Assembly: GCF_007748195.1 (NCBI RefSeq)
Contig: NZ_CP037920.1
Coordinates: 3,919,800 to 3,983,799 of the forward strand
Direction of reading: 5' to 3'
Length of the DNA stretch: 64,000 bases
DNA from: Gimesia aquarii
GTDB taxonomy: Bacteria; Planctomycetota; Planctomycetia; Planctomycetales; Planctomycetaceae
Position 1 is the first letter of the stretch. Every line of letters begins with the position of its first letter. The notes beneath the pieces were generated by a model. The model was not told the origin of the DNA, made no database searches, and saw only the letters and a program-made list of their open reading frames with translations. Of this stretch, positions 47,835 to 57,307 are shown in pieces. The position numbers and the translations under genes were made by a program.

Positions 47835-49598
47835 ATGTTCGATCAAATTCGAATGGTTTGTACTCCCTCGCGTCTTATGGTTATATTGCTGCTAACTTGC
47901 CACATCGGCCTACTTTCCTACGGCGCTGCGAGGATTAGCCCGACATCGCTGGAGACTTCAGCGATGGTAGCAGGTGTCTATCATTGGAAGACAGGGAAGG
48001 TCGACCTTTACGAAGTAAACCCACCACTGCTTCGATTGATTGCGACGATTCCTGTCGTGCTTGCTCAAGCTCATTTTTTAGTGGAGCCTTCCGACATTGA
48101 GGATTCGTTGCGACCCGAGTATTCGCTTGGCCGATCATTCATCTCGTGGAATAGCCAACACTTCCAGAGTTTATTCGTGTGGAGCCGATGGGCCTGTATT
48201 CCATTCAGTGTGCTTGGTGGAATTGTGGTTTACTTATGGGGACGGGAACTCAGTGGAACTGCTGGTGGCCTTGTATCTCTGACACTCTGGTGCTTCTCTC
48301 CTTCTATCCTCGCTTACGGACAGCTAATGGCCTGTGACCTCGGAGCATCAGTGCTTGGACTGCTTGCAAGCTATAGTCTGTCCAAATGGCTAGACATTCC
48401 TTCCTGGCACCGTACCTTTGTTGCTGGTGGCCTGCTTGGATTAGCTCTACTTGGTAAGTTGACATGGATAGTATTACTTCCTTTGTGGCCAATCCTTTGG
48501 TTAATCATTCGATGGATTGCCGGAAAACAAAACTTTCGGGCCGAACTACCAAAGATGGTGACTATAATTATTGTGGCAGTCATCACCTTGAATGTGGGAT
48601 ACGGTTTCAAGGGGACAGGAACCCCTCTAGGTAAAATCAAATTCGTAAGCCATTTTTTTGGGGGAAAGGAAACTGCTCTTACCGCAATACCGTCTGTTGA
48701 CCAAAATACTTTTAGCAACTCGTTCATCGCTGGTGTGCCTATTCCGTTCCCTATTTCGTTTGTCATCGGATTAGACAAACAGAAATTTGATTTTGAACAG
48801 CGGAACTTTTCGTACCTCCGTGGGGAATGGCGATCACCCGGATGGTGGTGGTACTATCTATACGCATTACTCGTGAAAGAAACTTCTGGCTTGTGGCTGA
48901 TGTTTATCGTCGCCACGATATTCGCTTTGTTCGCCGGCGGCCCTCCGACGACAAAACTGCTTTTGGTGATTTCGCCTGCGTTGGCTGTACTTGTGATTGT
49001 TAGCTCGCAGATTGGGATGAACGCTCACTATCGTTATGTCATTCCAATTCTTCCGTTCGTGTTTATTTTCGCCAGTACGTGGGTTCGATTACTATTCGTG
49101 GATAAGCTCTCCAAAAAATACCCGCAGAATTTAGACCGTGGATCACAAAGCATCTTCCGATTAGCGGGCATCTTTATACTGTGTGCTGCCATCTTAAATC
49201 ATATTTGTTCGTCGCTATATCTGAGCCCACACACTTTGGCCTATTTCAATGAAGTTGCCGGTGGTCCCAGACACGGGCATGAACACCTCTTGGGAACAAA
49301 TATTAGCGTTGGTCAAGATCTGGCCGCTTTAGAAGAGTGGTGCAGTAATCATCCCAAAGCGGGACCTTTTATTGCTGCTATTGATTCACCGGTTCCAAAG
49401 CGTCATTGGAAAGTGCCTCTTGTAGATAACGAGAATTTGCTGGCCTCAGCACATCAACAAAACGTTCGTCCTATCTGGTATGCGATAAGCGTGAATCAAC
49501 TTTGGAGCCGAGACCGGCGATTCGTATTCTTAAGGCACCAAACGCCATTTGCCCGAGTGGGAGACGCCACGCTCGTGTTTCGGCCACCACAGAGCTAA
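47835..49598 (+). CDS. GT39/ArnT-like membrane glycosyltransferase
   Basis: 587 residues from ATG 47835, with about ten membrane segments. The first loop has YEVNPPLLRLIATIPVV, matching the (D/E)...PP motif by which PMT/ArnT-type enzymes bind a polyprenyl-phosphate sugar. The later soluble part (HEHLLGTNISVGQDLAALEEW) resembles the extracytoplasmic end of this class. It should transfer a sugar from a lipid carrier outside the membrane, perhaps to the secreted proteins nearby, which is inference. Confidence 0.8.
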   Translation: MFDQIRMVCTPSRLMVILLLTCHIGLLSYGAARISPTSLETSAMVAGVYHWKTGKVDLYEVNPPLLRLIATIPVVLAQAHFLVEPSDIEDSLRPEYSLGRSFISWNSQHFQSLFVWSRWACIPFSVLGGIVVYLWGRELSGTAGGLVSLTLWCFSPSILAYGQLMACDLGASVLGLLASYSLSKWLDIPSWHRTFVAGGLLGLALLGKLTWIVLLPLWPILWLIIRWIAGKQNFRAELPKMVTIIIVAVITLNVGYGFKGTGTPLGKIKFVSHFFGGKETALTAIPSVDQNTFSNSFIAGVPIPFPISFVIGLDKQKFDFEQRNFSYLRGEWRSPGWWWYYLYALLVKETSGLWLMFIVATIFALFAGGPPTTKLLLVISPALAVLVIVSSQIGMNAHYRYVIPILPFVFIFASTWVRLLFVDKLSKKYPQNLDRGSQSIFRLAGIFILCAAILNHICSSLYLSPHTLAYFNEVAGGPRHGHEHLLGTNISVGQDLAALEEWCSNHPKAGPFIAAIDSPVPKRHWKVPLVDNENLLASAHQQNVRPIWYAISVNQLWSRDRRFVFLRHQTPFARVGDATLVFRPPQS

Positions 49599-49656
49599 TG
49601 GTTTAGAACTAGGAACAACTATTTTATCGATAAATCAAAGGTTCCAGGAACCGATT

Positions 49657-50259
49657 TCAGTTCGATGCAGCTTCAATGTCACTTGCTTGTAAAACACTAA
49701 TTAAGGAAATGCCGGCTTTCCGCAAATTTTCTGCTCCGCCGGTTTGCCTGTCGATGACACAGATTGCAGTGTCCACGTCGATTCCGCTTGCCCTCAGCAT
49801 GTTTGCTGCATCAATAATCGCACCTCCGCTCGATACAACGTCCTCGACCAGGACAATCCGCTTCGCGGCCAGGTCCGCTCCCTCGGCGAACTTGCACGTG
49901 CCATACTCCTTTGGTGCTTTGCGAATAAACGCCGCTGGAAGTTGAGAGAAGTGACTGAGCATTGTGACGACGGGGATGCCTCCCATTTCCAATCCACACA
50001 GCACCTGCGTCTTTGCTGGTACCAATGGTGACATTGCTTTGGCAACGTCAGCCAACAGAAGTGGATCGGACTCAAAACGGTACTTATCAAAGTACAGATT
50101 GCTTTTCTTGCCACTGCGCAGAGTGAAATCTCCATGAATTTCAGCGGCTTCTTTGATCCTTAAGGCGAGGTTCAAAACTTTTCTCCCATATTTGTAGTCT
50201 TTAAAAATGTTAGAGTTCCGTAGGATTACCAGCATCGTTGAAGTAGTAAATGTTTTCAT
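49657..50259 (-). CDS. pyrE: Orotate phosphoribosyltransferase
   Basis: 200 residues from ATG 50259, which has GGGGAT ~9 bases upstream; ATG 50235 is the alternative, and an extension to 50394 adds residues with no match. Seen: GDFTLRSGKKSNLYFDKYRF at the start, GLEMGGIPVVTMLS, FIRKAPKEYGTCKFAEG loop and the PRPP-binding RIVLVEDVVSSGGAI. It makes OMP from orotate and PRPP in UMP synthesis. Its start overlaps the upstream M24-like gene by about 50 bases, so the two are translationally linked. Confidence 0.92.
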   Translation of the reverse strand: MKTFTTSTMLVILRNSNIFKDYKYGRKVLNLALRIKEAAEIHGDFTLRSGKKSNLYFDKYRFESDPLLLADVAKAMSPLVPAKTQVLCGLEMGGIPVVTMLSHFSQLPAAFIRKAPKEYGTCKFAEGADLAAKRIVLVEDVVSSGGAIIDAANMLRASGIDVDTAICVIDRQTGGAENLRKAGISLISVLQASDIEAASN

Positions 50260-50905
50260 GCTTGAATCCCCATCGACTGCCGATTTTCCGAACATGTGGT
50301 TCAAACGTAAAACCTGGCACAGCACCAAGAGCGCGACAATTACCTTCCTCAACGAACTCACGATCGTCCAATGTCTTTGCGATGCTATGTCCAACGTTGC
50401 TAAGGAAGTCTAGATTTTCAAATCCCTCCGAAGTAATCTGCTGATTCGCAAAACTATATAGATCGCCAAACGTTGTTTGTGGCGTCACAAAACTTCGAAC
50501 CCGAATGTGTAGCTCCTTAACAAATGCAATCCCGCGCTGAAACTCAACGTCAACTGGAGTACAGACAACGCGGCCATTTTCGACGACAAAAGACCTCGCA
50601 CAATCTCCCCAAAATGATTCTTTGCACGGGCTCAGGTCAACGGTGACAAGGTTTGTTTCGCCTACAGGCTCCGTATCAGGTTTGTAGTCACGACCGGAGA
50701 TGGATAAACAACTTCGAGCGCCCAACAGAACAAGTGCGGGACAAGCATAATACCACGTCTGTGAAAACCCGAGCCGTGCAAGTCGTTTGGTTGCAAATGT
50801 CGCGATACTCCGTTCTGTGGATGTCGGAGAAATGAAGTCCGAAATCTCGGTAAGAACCTGTTTGGCGGCTCGCTGGACAGCAAGATATTGAGAAGACGGA
50901 ATCAT
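50210..50905 (-). CDS. M24-family (Xaa-Pro aminopeptidase/methionine aminopeptidase-like) metallopeptidase
   Basis: 231 residues. The five metal ligands of the pita-bread fold are in order: two Asp in VTVDLSPCKESFWGDCAR, His in LSNVGHSIAK, Glu in PGFTFEPHV and Glu in FKHENIYYF. No N-terminal prolidase domain, so it is at the short end of the family. The substrate is unclear. Overlap with pyrE suggests a shared transcript; the pairing is unusual. Confidence 0.82.
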   Translation of the reverse strand: MIPSSQYLAVQRAAKQVLTEISDFISPTSTERSIATFATKRLARLGFSQTWYYACPALVLLGARSCLSISGRDYKPDTEPVGETNLVTVDLSPCKESFWGDCARSFVVENGRVVCTPVDVEFQRGIAFVKELHIRVRSFVTPQTTFGDLYSFANQQITSEGFENLDFLSNVGHSIAKTLDDREFVEEGNCRALGAVPGFTFEPHVRKIGSRWGFKHENIYYFNDAGNPTEL

Positions 50906-51051
50906 GAGTTATGGTCTCCTACCAACACTGACTGATTATGTAGTTAAACTGCTTCCCACCACTACAATGGCACCAGTTTACAAGTATACTCTCTCGTTCT
51001 AAAAAACAAGTCTGGTAGTCATTATGTGAGCGAAAAGCGGATTTTGTACTA

Positions 51052-51078
51052 CCACGAAAGACACGAAAGGCACGAAAT
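51052..51078. repeat. Threefold 9-base tandem repeat (nCACGAAAg)
   Basis: CCACGAAAG, ACACGAAAG, GCACGAAAT in a row. Repeats of this form are familiar from planctomycete intergenic DNA; no function is known to me. Confidence 0.7.
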
Positions 51079-51260
51079 TTTTGTAAAATAAAACCAGTCT
51101 GAAGACTCTGTTTTTTTCTGTTTAAGTAACAGTCATTTCAGCTGAGAACCAAAACCTAGCAATCTTTATCTACTATGCTCGAATGACACGTGAAGGATCT
51201 TCATCTGTGGTGTATTGGGGAATATCGGGTAAACTCTTTCCGACGTGTTTTATTAGCGGG

Positions 51261-51503
51261 TGGCACTGTCGGCTCGTCCGACAGTGAAAAACAGGGGCAA
51301 TCAGTCTTAATGCCAAATGAGTTTGGCTGAGATGCTTAGAGTTTAACAGAGATCAAATGTTTTGTTTCAGCAATGATTGTTTCCTTGATTGAACTGACCC
51401 TTGGTTCCAATGTCATTTTTAACACAAACGAAGTAGAACTATGTGGATGATCTTCTGGTTTGTCTGTTCTATACCAAGCACTGTCGGGCCAGCCGACAGT
51501 GGC
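51261..51503. repeat. Inverted pair of REP-like palindromes
   Basis: Element 1 (51264-51286): CACTGTCGG, 5-base loop, CCGACAGTG, preceded by TGG. Element 2 (51479-51501): the same stem, followed by GCAC, so it lies in the opposite orientation. Both have perfect 9-bp stems. The arrangement resembles REP/BIME units or the ends of a small non-autonomous element of ~240 bases. Confidence 0.7.
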
Positions 51504-52045
51504 ACGCGGAGGATAAATTATTACGAGCAGAGGCCTGTTGTTTCAATGGTGTCAATTATGGTGAAGGGCATGGGGTGGTCAATGTGGATTTGCGCAGTTT
51601 TGTCTGAGAGATGGTTCAACGCGGAACCACATTTGCGCAGATTTGTCTCGAATGTTGTCAAAAATGGATCGAAATTCAGGTGCTCAAACGGCATTCGTTT
51701 TGGGGACGCTTTTCACAGACTCTACTATCGTAGGGTTTTTGATGGTGATCAACATGACCTACGTTGCTTTCTTCACTCACAGAATTTTCTCACTCGCGCG
51801 CGCGAGCCACTTAAGCAAGCAGTTTCGTCAGAGTCACGACGGTGTCAAGTCGAAAATCAACACTGAAAATCAGGAACCAGATTCCCCTCTTTTCAGGTTG
51901 TGTTTCGACATTCTGTTCTAGGATTTTTGATGTCTCTCTGGTACTGTGAAAGATGAGGGAGAGGCTGACTATTGTAAGCGTCATGACAGCAGAAGGAGCG
52001 TGCCGAATTGTTTCTATTTTGAGTTACTTGAAGAAGGGGAGTACC

Positions 52046-53131
52046 ATGTTTCGTTGCTGCACCATTCTTGCCGGTTTTGTGTTCGCGTTTGCTGCTCTAA
52101 ATGAGAACGAGACTGCTCAGGCACAATCGATTCAAGTTCGTTTCTCACCAATTTCAAAGAATTCCAGCGTCAAGCCACTTGAACTCGTGTACTTCATTCG
52201 TACCGACAAAATCACCAGCACTGCCAGGAGTGACACGCTTACCAAAGAAGCCAAAAGATATGGCGATATTCTGGATACGAACCAATGCATTCGCAAACAG
52301 GGGCCGGCAACGGAGCAGGACTGCGTCGGTTTTATTACTGAACGTCTATTTTGGGGCGGCAACCTCTCCTCGCGAAATCGTGTTGCGGAACTACGCGGTC
52401 CGGGAGCCAACGATTTTTATCTTAAATTTATGCCACGATTTTGTGAAAAAATTAACGGTGAGTCCGCACGAAAGAAAGGCGATATTGTCGCCTGCATACA
52501 GCACTACCCAAACGGCACACAGAAATGTATGCACGTGGCGATTGTCACCGACAACGGTAAGATCCTGACGAAGGATGGTGATGAGAGTGTGTTTCTTGTA
52601 ACGGGGGGAAATAAATCTCTCAACGTGCCCTTTAAAGATCACAGTTTTGAGTACTGGCGATTGAAAGAAAAATTGCGTGCAGAAATGCTGTACGATTTCT
52701 CTTTCGGAAAGAAGAAAGAAGAAAATACGATATCGTTTTTGATTGGTTGGGAACCCGTCGACAGCAAAACTATTCAGGGACGGTTTTATCTTCCAAAAGA
52801 GTTCGTTCAGGCACTAGGTAAGAATGCTAATTTGGACGTTCTCTCATTCATCGCAAAACAAAAAAACGATACTTTTGTGGTCAACGACAATCATTTTACT
52901 GAGCAGATTCAACAAGTTGCCGATGCTCTCAACAAGGCAACCAACAAGAATAAGAAATCAAAAGACAAAGTAGTCATTGATCATGTTTCATTTACACTCC
53001 GTGGATCGAGAATCAAATGGAATATTGAAGGTGTCTCCAAAACGACGACCACGACTTTCAAGGATGGTCAAAAAGAGGTGCGTTCCAGCAAGAATCCTTT
53101 TAGTGCTGTAGCCACCCCTCACGAGAAATGA
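52046..53131 (+). CDS. Secreted NlpC/P60-like or CHAP-like protein
   Basis: 361 residues from ATG 52046, which has a good ribosome site (AGAAGGGGAG). Signal peptide (FVFAFAALNENETAQAQ). Around residue 95 is QDCVGFITERLFWGG, and at ~155 GDIVACIQHYPNGTQKCMHVAIV; a Cys near a helix start and a later His on a strand after G-D-I/V match the Cys/His pair of NlpC/P60-CHAP cysteine peptidases. A ~100-residue C-terminal part is unfamiliar. A role in cell-wall peptide or surface protein cleavage is inferred; note that some planctomycete walls do contain peptidoglycan. The next gene is 40 bases downstream. Confidence 0.65.
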   Translation: MFRCCTILAGFVFAFAALNENETAQAQSIQVRFSPISKNSSVKPLELVYFIRTDKITSTARSDTLTKEAKRYGDILDTNQCIRKQGPATEQDCVGFITERLFWGGNLSSRNRVAELRGPGANDFYLKFMPRFCEKINGESARKKGDIVACIQHYPNGTQKCMHVAIVTDNGKILTKDGDESVFLVTGGNKSLNVPFKDHSFEYWRLKEKLRAEMLYDFSFGKKKEENTISFLIGWEPVDSKTIQGRFYLPKEFVQALGKNANLDVLSFIAKQKNDTFVVNDNHFTEQIQQVADALNKATNKNKKSKDKVVIDHVSFTLRGSRIKWNIEGVSKTTTTTFKDGQKEVRSSKNPFSAVATPHEK

Positions 53132-53171
53132 ATCAAACGAAGGGCCGATTGGCTCTGATTGGAAACTACGT

Positions 53172-54560
53172 ATGTCTCATTCAACTCATTATTCTCAACG
53201 AACCGTTACTATATGGCTCGTGTCGTTCCTGTCAATGTGTAGCATGGCGTGTGATGATCAAAAGCAGGAGCCAAACGTGATGTCGGAACCCAAAAAAGAG
53301 GTGAGCCAGGAAGTCATTCAATTTCATCAAATTGTCAAGAACGGCTCACTAGAAGAACTGCAGGAGCAGTTGAAAACTGGCATCGATGTCAATACACCGG
53401 GTCGCAATGGGGAAAACGCATTGATGGTGGCGATTGTCGCTAAAGATTCTGAAAAGATAAAACTGCTCATTGAGCAGGGGGCTGACCCGGAATTGACGGA
53501 CGATTTTAATGCGACCGCGCTCAGACACGCCGTTCATGCCAATTTTGTGGAGGGGGTACGGTATCTCCTCAAGCGCGGTGTTGATCGAGGTCTGCATCCG
53601 AAATATGCACTTAAGAAAATTGACTATGGCGAGATTACTTTCGACCTGAGTCAGTCTGAGCTTCCAGAAGAACTCAAGGGGGTGATGACTAAAGAGGAAT
53701 GGCAAGAGTCCATGGAAGAAACCAGTCAGATGATGGCTGAAATGGGTCAAAATCCGACAGTGGAACCTATTATCGGCGATGTTTACAACGTCGAAATTCT
53801 GAACCTGTTTCTGGAAGCCGGAGACGACTTGAATCTGGCAATGCCTGAAATGAAACGTTTGCTCCTGGGACTGAGCGATAAAGCAACATTTCAGTCATCA
53901 CCCCAAGATTATCAGACTTATAAATCACCCAAATATGGAACCCAGAATCCGGAACGCATGGAAAATCCGTTCTGGAACGACATGATCCGCATTGGCTGTA
54001 ATGCCTACCGAGCGCGCGGGCATTTCAATGATAGCGATTCCTTTGATGGAACTGTCTGGTGCTATGATCGCTTTGGTTCTTCTTTAACGCCGCTGAAAGA
54101 TGGTCGTTTCGTGCAAATTGGGGGCGAACATGAAGATTATTATGACCCTGATTTCTATATCTACAACGATGTTGTAGTTCATGATGGGAAGGGCATTTTT
54201 GAGATCTATGGTTACCCCAAAGATGTCTTTCCCCCGACCGATTTTCATACGGCCACACTTGTGGGCGACTGGATCTACATAATCGGATGCTTGGGTTATC
54301 CCGAGCAGCGGGTCGATGGGATAACTCCCGTGTATCGATTGAAGGTGGGATCCTGGAAAATTGAAACAGTTAACACAACAGGAGAAATGCCGGGTTGGCT
54401 CTATGAACATCGTGCGAGTTATGATCCTACGAAGAATGTGATTCGTGTAGAGGCTGGAAAGATTCAAGTCATCAAGAAAAATGATGAAGCTGAACTCATT
54501 CCTAACGCACAGCAATTCGAGTTAGATCTTTCATCATTCAAATGGCGGAAGCGAACATGA
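53172..54560 (+). CDS. Lipoprotein with ankyrin repeats and Kelch-like C-terminal part
   Basis: 462 residues. N-terminal hydrophobic segment with lipobox-like FLSMCSMAC. Ankyrin repeats at ~55-135 (NGENALMVAIVAKDSEKIKL, then LIEQGADPELTDDFNATALR). A ~60-residue helical insert, then from ~290 a Kelch-like beta series (LKDGRFVQIGGEHEDYYDPD, DFHTATLVGDWIYIIGC, YEHRASYDPTKNVIRVEAGK). Such scaffolds bind other proteins; the ligand is unknown. Probably cotranscribed with the upstream NlpC-like gene. Confidence 0.75.
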   Translation: MSHSTHYSQRTVTIWLVSFLSMCSMACDDQKQEPNVMSEPKKEVSQEVIQFHQIVKNGSLEELQEQLKTGIDVNTPGRNGENALMVAIVAKDSEKIKLLIEQGADPELTDDFNATALRHAVHANFVEGVRYLLKRGVDRGLHPKYALKKIDYGEITFDLSQSELPEELKGVMTKEEWQESMEETSQMMAEMGQNPTVEPIIGDVYNVEILNLFLEAGDDLNLAMPEMKRLLLGLSDKATFQSSPQDYQTYKSPKYGTQNPERMENPFWNDMIRIGCNAYRARGHFNDSDSFDGTVWCYDRFGSSLTPLKDGRFVQIGGEHEDYYDPDFYIYNDVVVHDGKGIFEIYGYPKDVFPPTDFHTATLVGDWIYIIGCLGYPEQRVDGITPVYRLKVGSWKIETVNTTGEMPGWLYEHRASYDPTKNVIRVEAGKIQVIKKNDEAELIPNAQQFELDLSSFKWRKRT

Positions 54561-54608
54561 ACTGCTAAATACAATTGAATCACAAGTAAAGTATTGAAAG
54601 GTGATCGA

Positions 54609-54887
54609 ATGGCGGCAGAGAACTTAATCGGATTGATTGACACAACGTACGAATATTTCGGAGCACTCGGAAACTGGCATCAAGACCCTGCTGGTATTGA
54701 TGCAGTCCGTGAAATTCGCGACCGGATGGTGCGTGATTTAGAAATGTTCGAAGGCGAGCCGTCAAAGTCTGAGGTAGCTGAGCTCTGTCGCGAATGGCGG
54801 GCATTGCGGATCGAGTTAACAGGGGAAGCAACTTACCCGCCGGATATGTTTATCGAAAGTGTCTGTCAGGTGATCGAGATTTCGTAG
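54609..54887 (+). CDS. Small hypothetical protein
   Basis: 92 residues from ATG 54609, with GAAAGGTGAT just upstream (TTG 54594 in frame is less likely). Soluble, acidic, helical, with conserved-looking Trp (GNWHQDP, CREWRALR). No known family. It is on the same strand as the ankyrin gene, ~45 bases after it. Confidence 0.6.
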   Translation: MAAENLIGLIDTTYEYFGALGNWHQDPAGIDAVREIRDRMVRDLEMFEGEPSKSEVAELCREWRALRIELTGEATYPPDMFIESVCQVIEIS

Positions 54888-54926
54888 TTGGTGTTGAGAA
54901 GGGAACCGATTTTCGGAAGTTTGGTG

Positions 54927-56702
54927 TTATTGCTTGCCCAGTTGGAATAGTGTCTGAATTTCGGCATCCGACAATGCTGTTCCATAGATGGAGAATTCAT
55001 CAATCCGACCGTTCAAATTTCTGACTTGATCCGATTTGTAATTCCGATTTGGTGGAGGGCTCCAGTTCCCAAGTTCGGCTTTTCCGATCCGCAGCTTAAA
55101 CGGTTCGATGACTGGTTCTCTGGTGCTGTCGTTTCCCGTTGACAGTTTCTCATGATAGACGGGAATTCCATCAAGATAATGAGTCACCTGATTGCGTGGA
55201 CGGTCAATCACAGTGGCGAGATGGAACCAGCGTCCCAAGTCGTTGTAATGTAACATGACTTGTTTTGTAAGGAATAGTAGCCGGTTTGTATCTTTTGGCT
55301 GAACCCCGAGGTCAATTGTGCCATCCGATCGGATTTGCCAGTGCACGTCTCCTTCTTCAAACTCATCCGTTAACATGACGGAATTGAATGAACGATCGAA
55401 GCCATCCAGGCGCATCCAAGTTGTCATTGTCAAAGAATCATATTTACCAGGAATGTCGAGCCGTACTCTGTCATTAGGCCGCTTGAATTCCAAAGCCTTT
55501 TTGCCAGCCCAACGCCCTTCAGTCCATCGACATCCAATAATGGCACCATGGGTTTTCTCGTCTTGCAGATTGACTAACGTCTGTGGTCTGTCGGCATCTA
55601 ACTCGAATTCGAAGTGCACGATCAGAGCAGGGTGAGATCGAACGAATTCACGGCTCAGCTTCCACCTGTCATATGTATCGGCCGCAGACTGTGCCACCAT
55701 TTGAGATACCAGTTTGCTGTTCGTGAAACGATTCGGATCTGACTTAATGGGTTCCCAGAGGCTTTCTGTATTGATGGAAAGTCCTGCCCCCGACTTGATC
55801 AATCGCGCCGACGAATTCTCTGTGTTAGGCCGCACTTCGACCTCGCCATCAAAGACATGTAGTTCCTGGTCACCATTGCCTTTGACTTCCACGGCAAATT
55901 CTGTCCCCAGATCAACATATTGTGCTTTGGAGGTTTCAATCACAAAACCTCTGGCCTGAGGAGGCACATGCACGCGAACTTTTCCGCTGTGTAACACACC
56001 TTTAAAGGGCGTCTTCAGATCCAGAGTTGCCGGGCCTTCGATGATGACAGAAGCGCCACTGAGCAAAACAATTTCCACCACGCCGGCATCGATTTTAATT
56101 GGCCCGGACTCAATCGAATCTCCGGAACGATATGCTTTGGAAGAGGCCCCCCAAACTACATTTGCCAAGCTTTGTAGCACAGCTACAGATTTACCAGAGG
56201 GGTTCGGATTTGATGGTAAAGCATACGAAGGTTGCTCAGGTGAATCTAAAACTTGCTCTTCCGGCTTTGTGGCCACGAGTGGTTTCTCAGCACTGCTGGA
56301 GGGAACTGTAATTACCGGTTTCTGTTTTTCAGCAAGACTTCCTTTCTCTCTTTGCTGCCTTGACCAGAACATACTCAGCCCCACTATGATGGTGAGTACT
56401 GTTATTATAGAGATGGCAGCCCAGTGTTTTCCTGAACGATTGATGGCTGATTGAGAACGTCTTCTAACAGGAGGTGGCAAGGGACCAAATTCTTCATTAC
56501 TACCGGCAACCAGATCAGCAACCTCATAAAGTGAAGAGTGTACTCGCATCTGACGCCGGAACTCAACGCGTGCGTCAGCATCCGATTCCAGGATCGCTTC
56601 CAGAGTGGCAAACTCTTCAGCAGAGATAATGCCGCAACAATAACGATCGATTAATTCGTTGGTCGCTACAGAGTCTTTTGAATGTCCAGAATTTGAATTC
56701 AT
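54927..56702 (-). CDS. FecR-like/LamG transmembrane protein, probable anti-sigma factor partner
   Basis: 591 residues. N-terminal ~70 cytoplasmic residues (LIDRYCCGIISAEEFATLEA) resemble the sigma-binding region; a membrane segment follows (WAAISIITVLTIIVGLSMFW, ~95-115). A FecR-type domain spans ~200-330 (SIESGPIKIDAGVVEIVLLS, then YVDLGTEFAVEV), and the C-terminal ~220 residues form a LamG/concanavalin-like domain (TMTTWMRLDGFDRSF, NLNGRIDEFSIYGTALSDAE). It overlaps the sigma factor gene by 4 bases. The pair is a typical planctomycete extracytoplasmic-function sigma system; the signal is unknown, but LamG suggests a sugar ligand. Confidence 0.88.
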   Translation of the reverse strand: MNSNSGHSKDSVATNELIDRYCCGIISAEEFATLEAILESDADARVEFRRQMRVHSSLYEVADLVAGSNEEFGPLPPPVRRRSQSAINRSGKHWAAISIITVLTIIVGLSMFWSRQQREKGSLAEKQKPVITVPSSSAEKPLVATKPEEQVLDSPEQPSYALPSNPNPSGKSVAVLQSLANVVWGASSKAYRSGDSIESGPIKIDAGVVEIVLLSGASVIIEGPATLDLKTPFKGVLHSGKVRVHVPPQARGFVIETSKAQYVDLGTEFAVEVKGNGDQELHVFDGEVEVRPNTENSSARLIKSGAGLSINTESLWEPIKSDPNRFTNSKLVSQMVAQSAADTYDRWKLSREFVRSHPALIVHFEFELDADRPQTLVNLQDEKTHGAIIGCRWTEGRWAGKKALEFKRPNDRVRLDIPGKYDSLTMTTWMRLDGFDRSFNSVMLTDEFEEGDVHWQIRSDGTIDLGVQPKDTNRLLFLTKQVMLHYNDLGRWFHLATVIDRPRNQVTHYLDGIPVYHEKLSTGNDSTREPVIEPFKLRIGKAELGNWSPPPNRNYKSDQVRNLNGRIDEFSIYGTALSDAEIQTLFQLGKQ

Positions 56703-57307
56703 CGTACTGAAGCCTCAGTTTGCAGCCGGACACACTTTTCCAAGCGCCGTCTCAGCCGACTAATATTCTTGTAAACACTGTTGACGGTTCGGTCCAGTTG
56801 CTCGGCCAACTGATTTACTTTCATCCCTCCACCATAGGCCACCATCAGCAACCGACGATCCTCTTCGGTAAGCTTATTCAGGCAACCATCCAGGGCTTTC
56901 CGTATTTCTCCGCGTTCGTGTTCCTCTTCATTTGCGTATTCTTCTGATAGTGTGGTCAATAAACCTTCACCAAAAACCAGACGATCTCGTGAAAGCCTGC
57001 GACGGTACATCAGTATCTCGTACCGTGCAATCACATAGGCCCATGGCAGGAAACCGGAGTCGTCTTCAAGTTCTCCAAACTTCTTCCAGAGAACGGTACT
57101 GATTTCCTGCATGACTTCGTCCACTTCATTGTTGCCCGGCAGGAAGTTATATAAATAGGAACGAATCCGCCGTTCATTCTCTGTAAACAGGCGCACGAAC
57201 CGTTCCGCTTCCTCATCTCGAGAAGATGAAGCATGATTGGAATATCGCAGGATGTTTTTTGAATGTTCCATTACAAGTAAACTGCCGCAGACACTGTAAA
57301 TGGCCAT
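56699..57307 (-). CDS. ECF-type RNA polymerase sigma factor
   Basis: 202 residues from ATG 57307; ATG 57271 may be the true start. Region 2 (FVRLFTENERRIRSYLYNFL, EVDEVMQEISTVLWKKF, then FLPWAYVIARYEILMYRRR) and region 4 (LTEEDRRLLMVAYGGGMKVN, QLAEQLDRTVNSVYKNISRL) are intact. This is the planctomycete/Verrucomicrobium type paired with FecR/LamG genes. It overlaps its partner by 4 bases; target genes are unknown, though the DUF1559 gene lies divergently next door. Confidence 0.92.
   Translation of the reverse strand: MAIYSVCGSLLVMEHSKNILRYSNHASSSRDEEAERFVRLFTENERRIRSYLYNFLPGNNEVDEVMQEISTVLWKKFGELEDDSGFLPWAYVIARYEILMYRRRLSRDRLVFGEGLLTTLSEEYANEEEHERGEIRKALDGCLNKLTEEDRRLLMVAYGGGMKVNQLAEQLDRTVNSVYKNISRLRRRLEKCVRLQTEASVR

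Larger units (their letters stand above)
50906..52045. other. 1.1-kb region without a convincing gene
   Basis: Open frames at 51441-51866 and 51643-51921 overlap in different frames, have no ribosome site or recognisable domain, and one is shot through with repeat sequence. The stretch holds a threefold 9-base repeat (51052-51078) and an inverted pair of palindromic elements (51261-51503), so it looks like repeat-rich intergenic or decayed DNA. Confidence 0.55.

Noticed and set aside
51441-51921. Two overlapping open frames in the repeat-rich region
   Set aside because: No ribosome site, no domain, different frames over the same DNA, and part of the first frame is made of a palindromic repeat.
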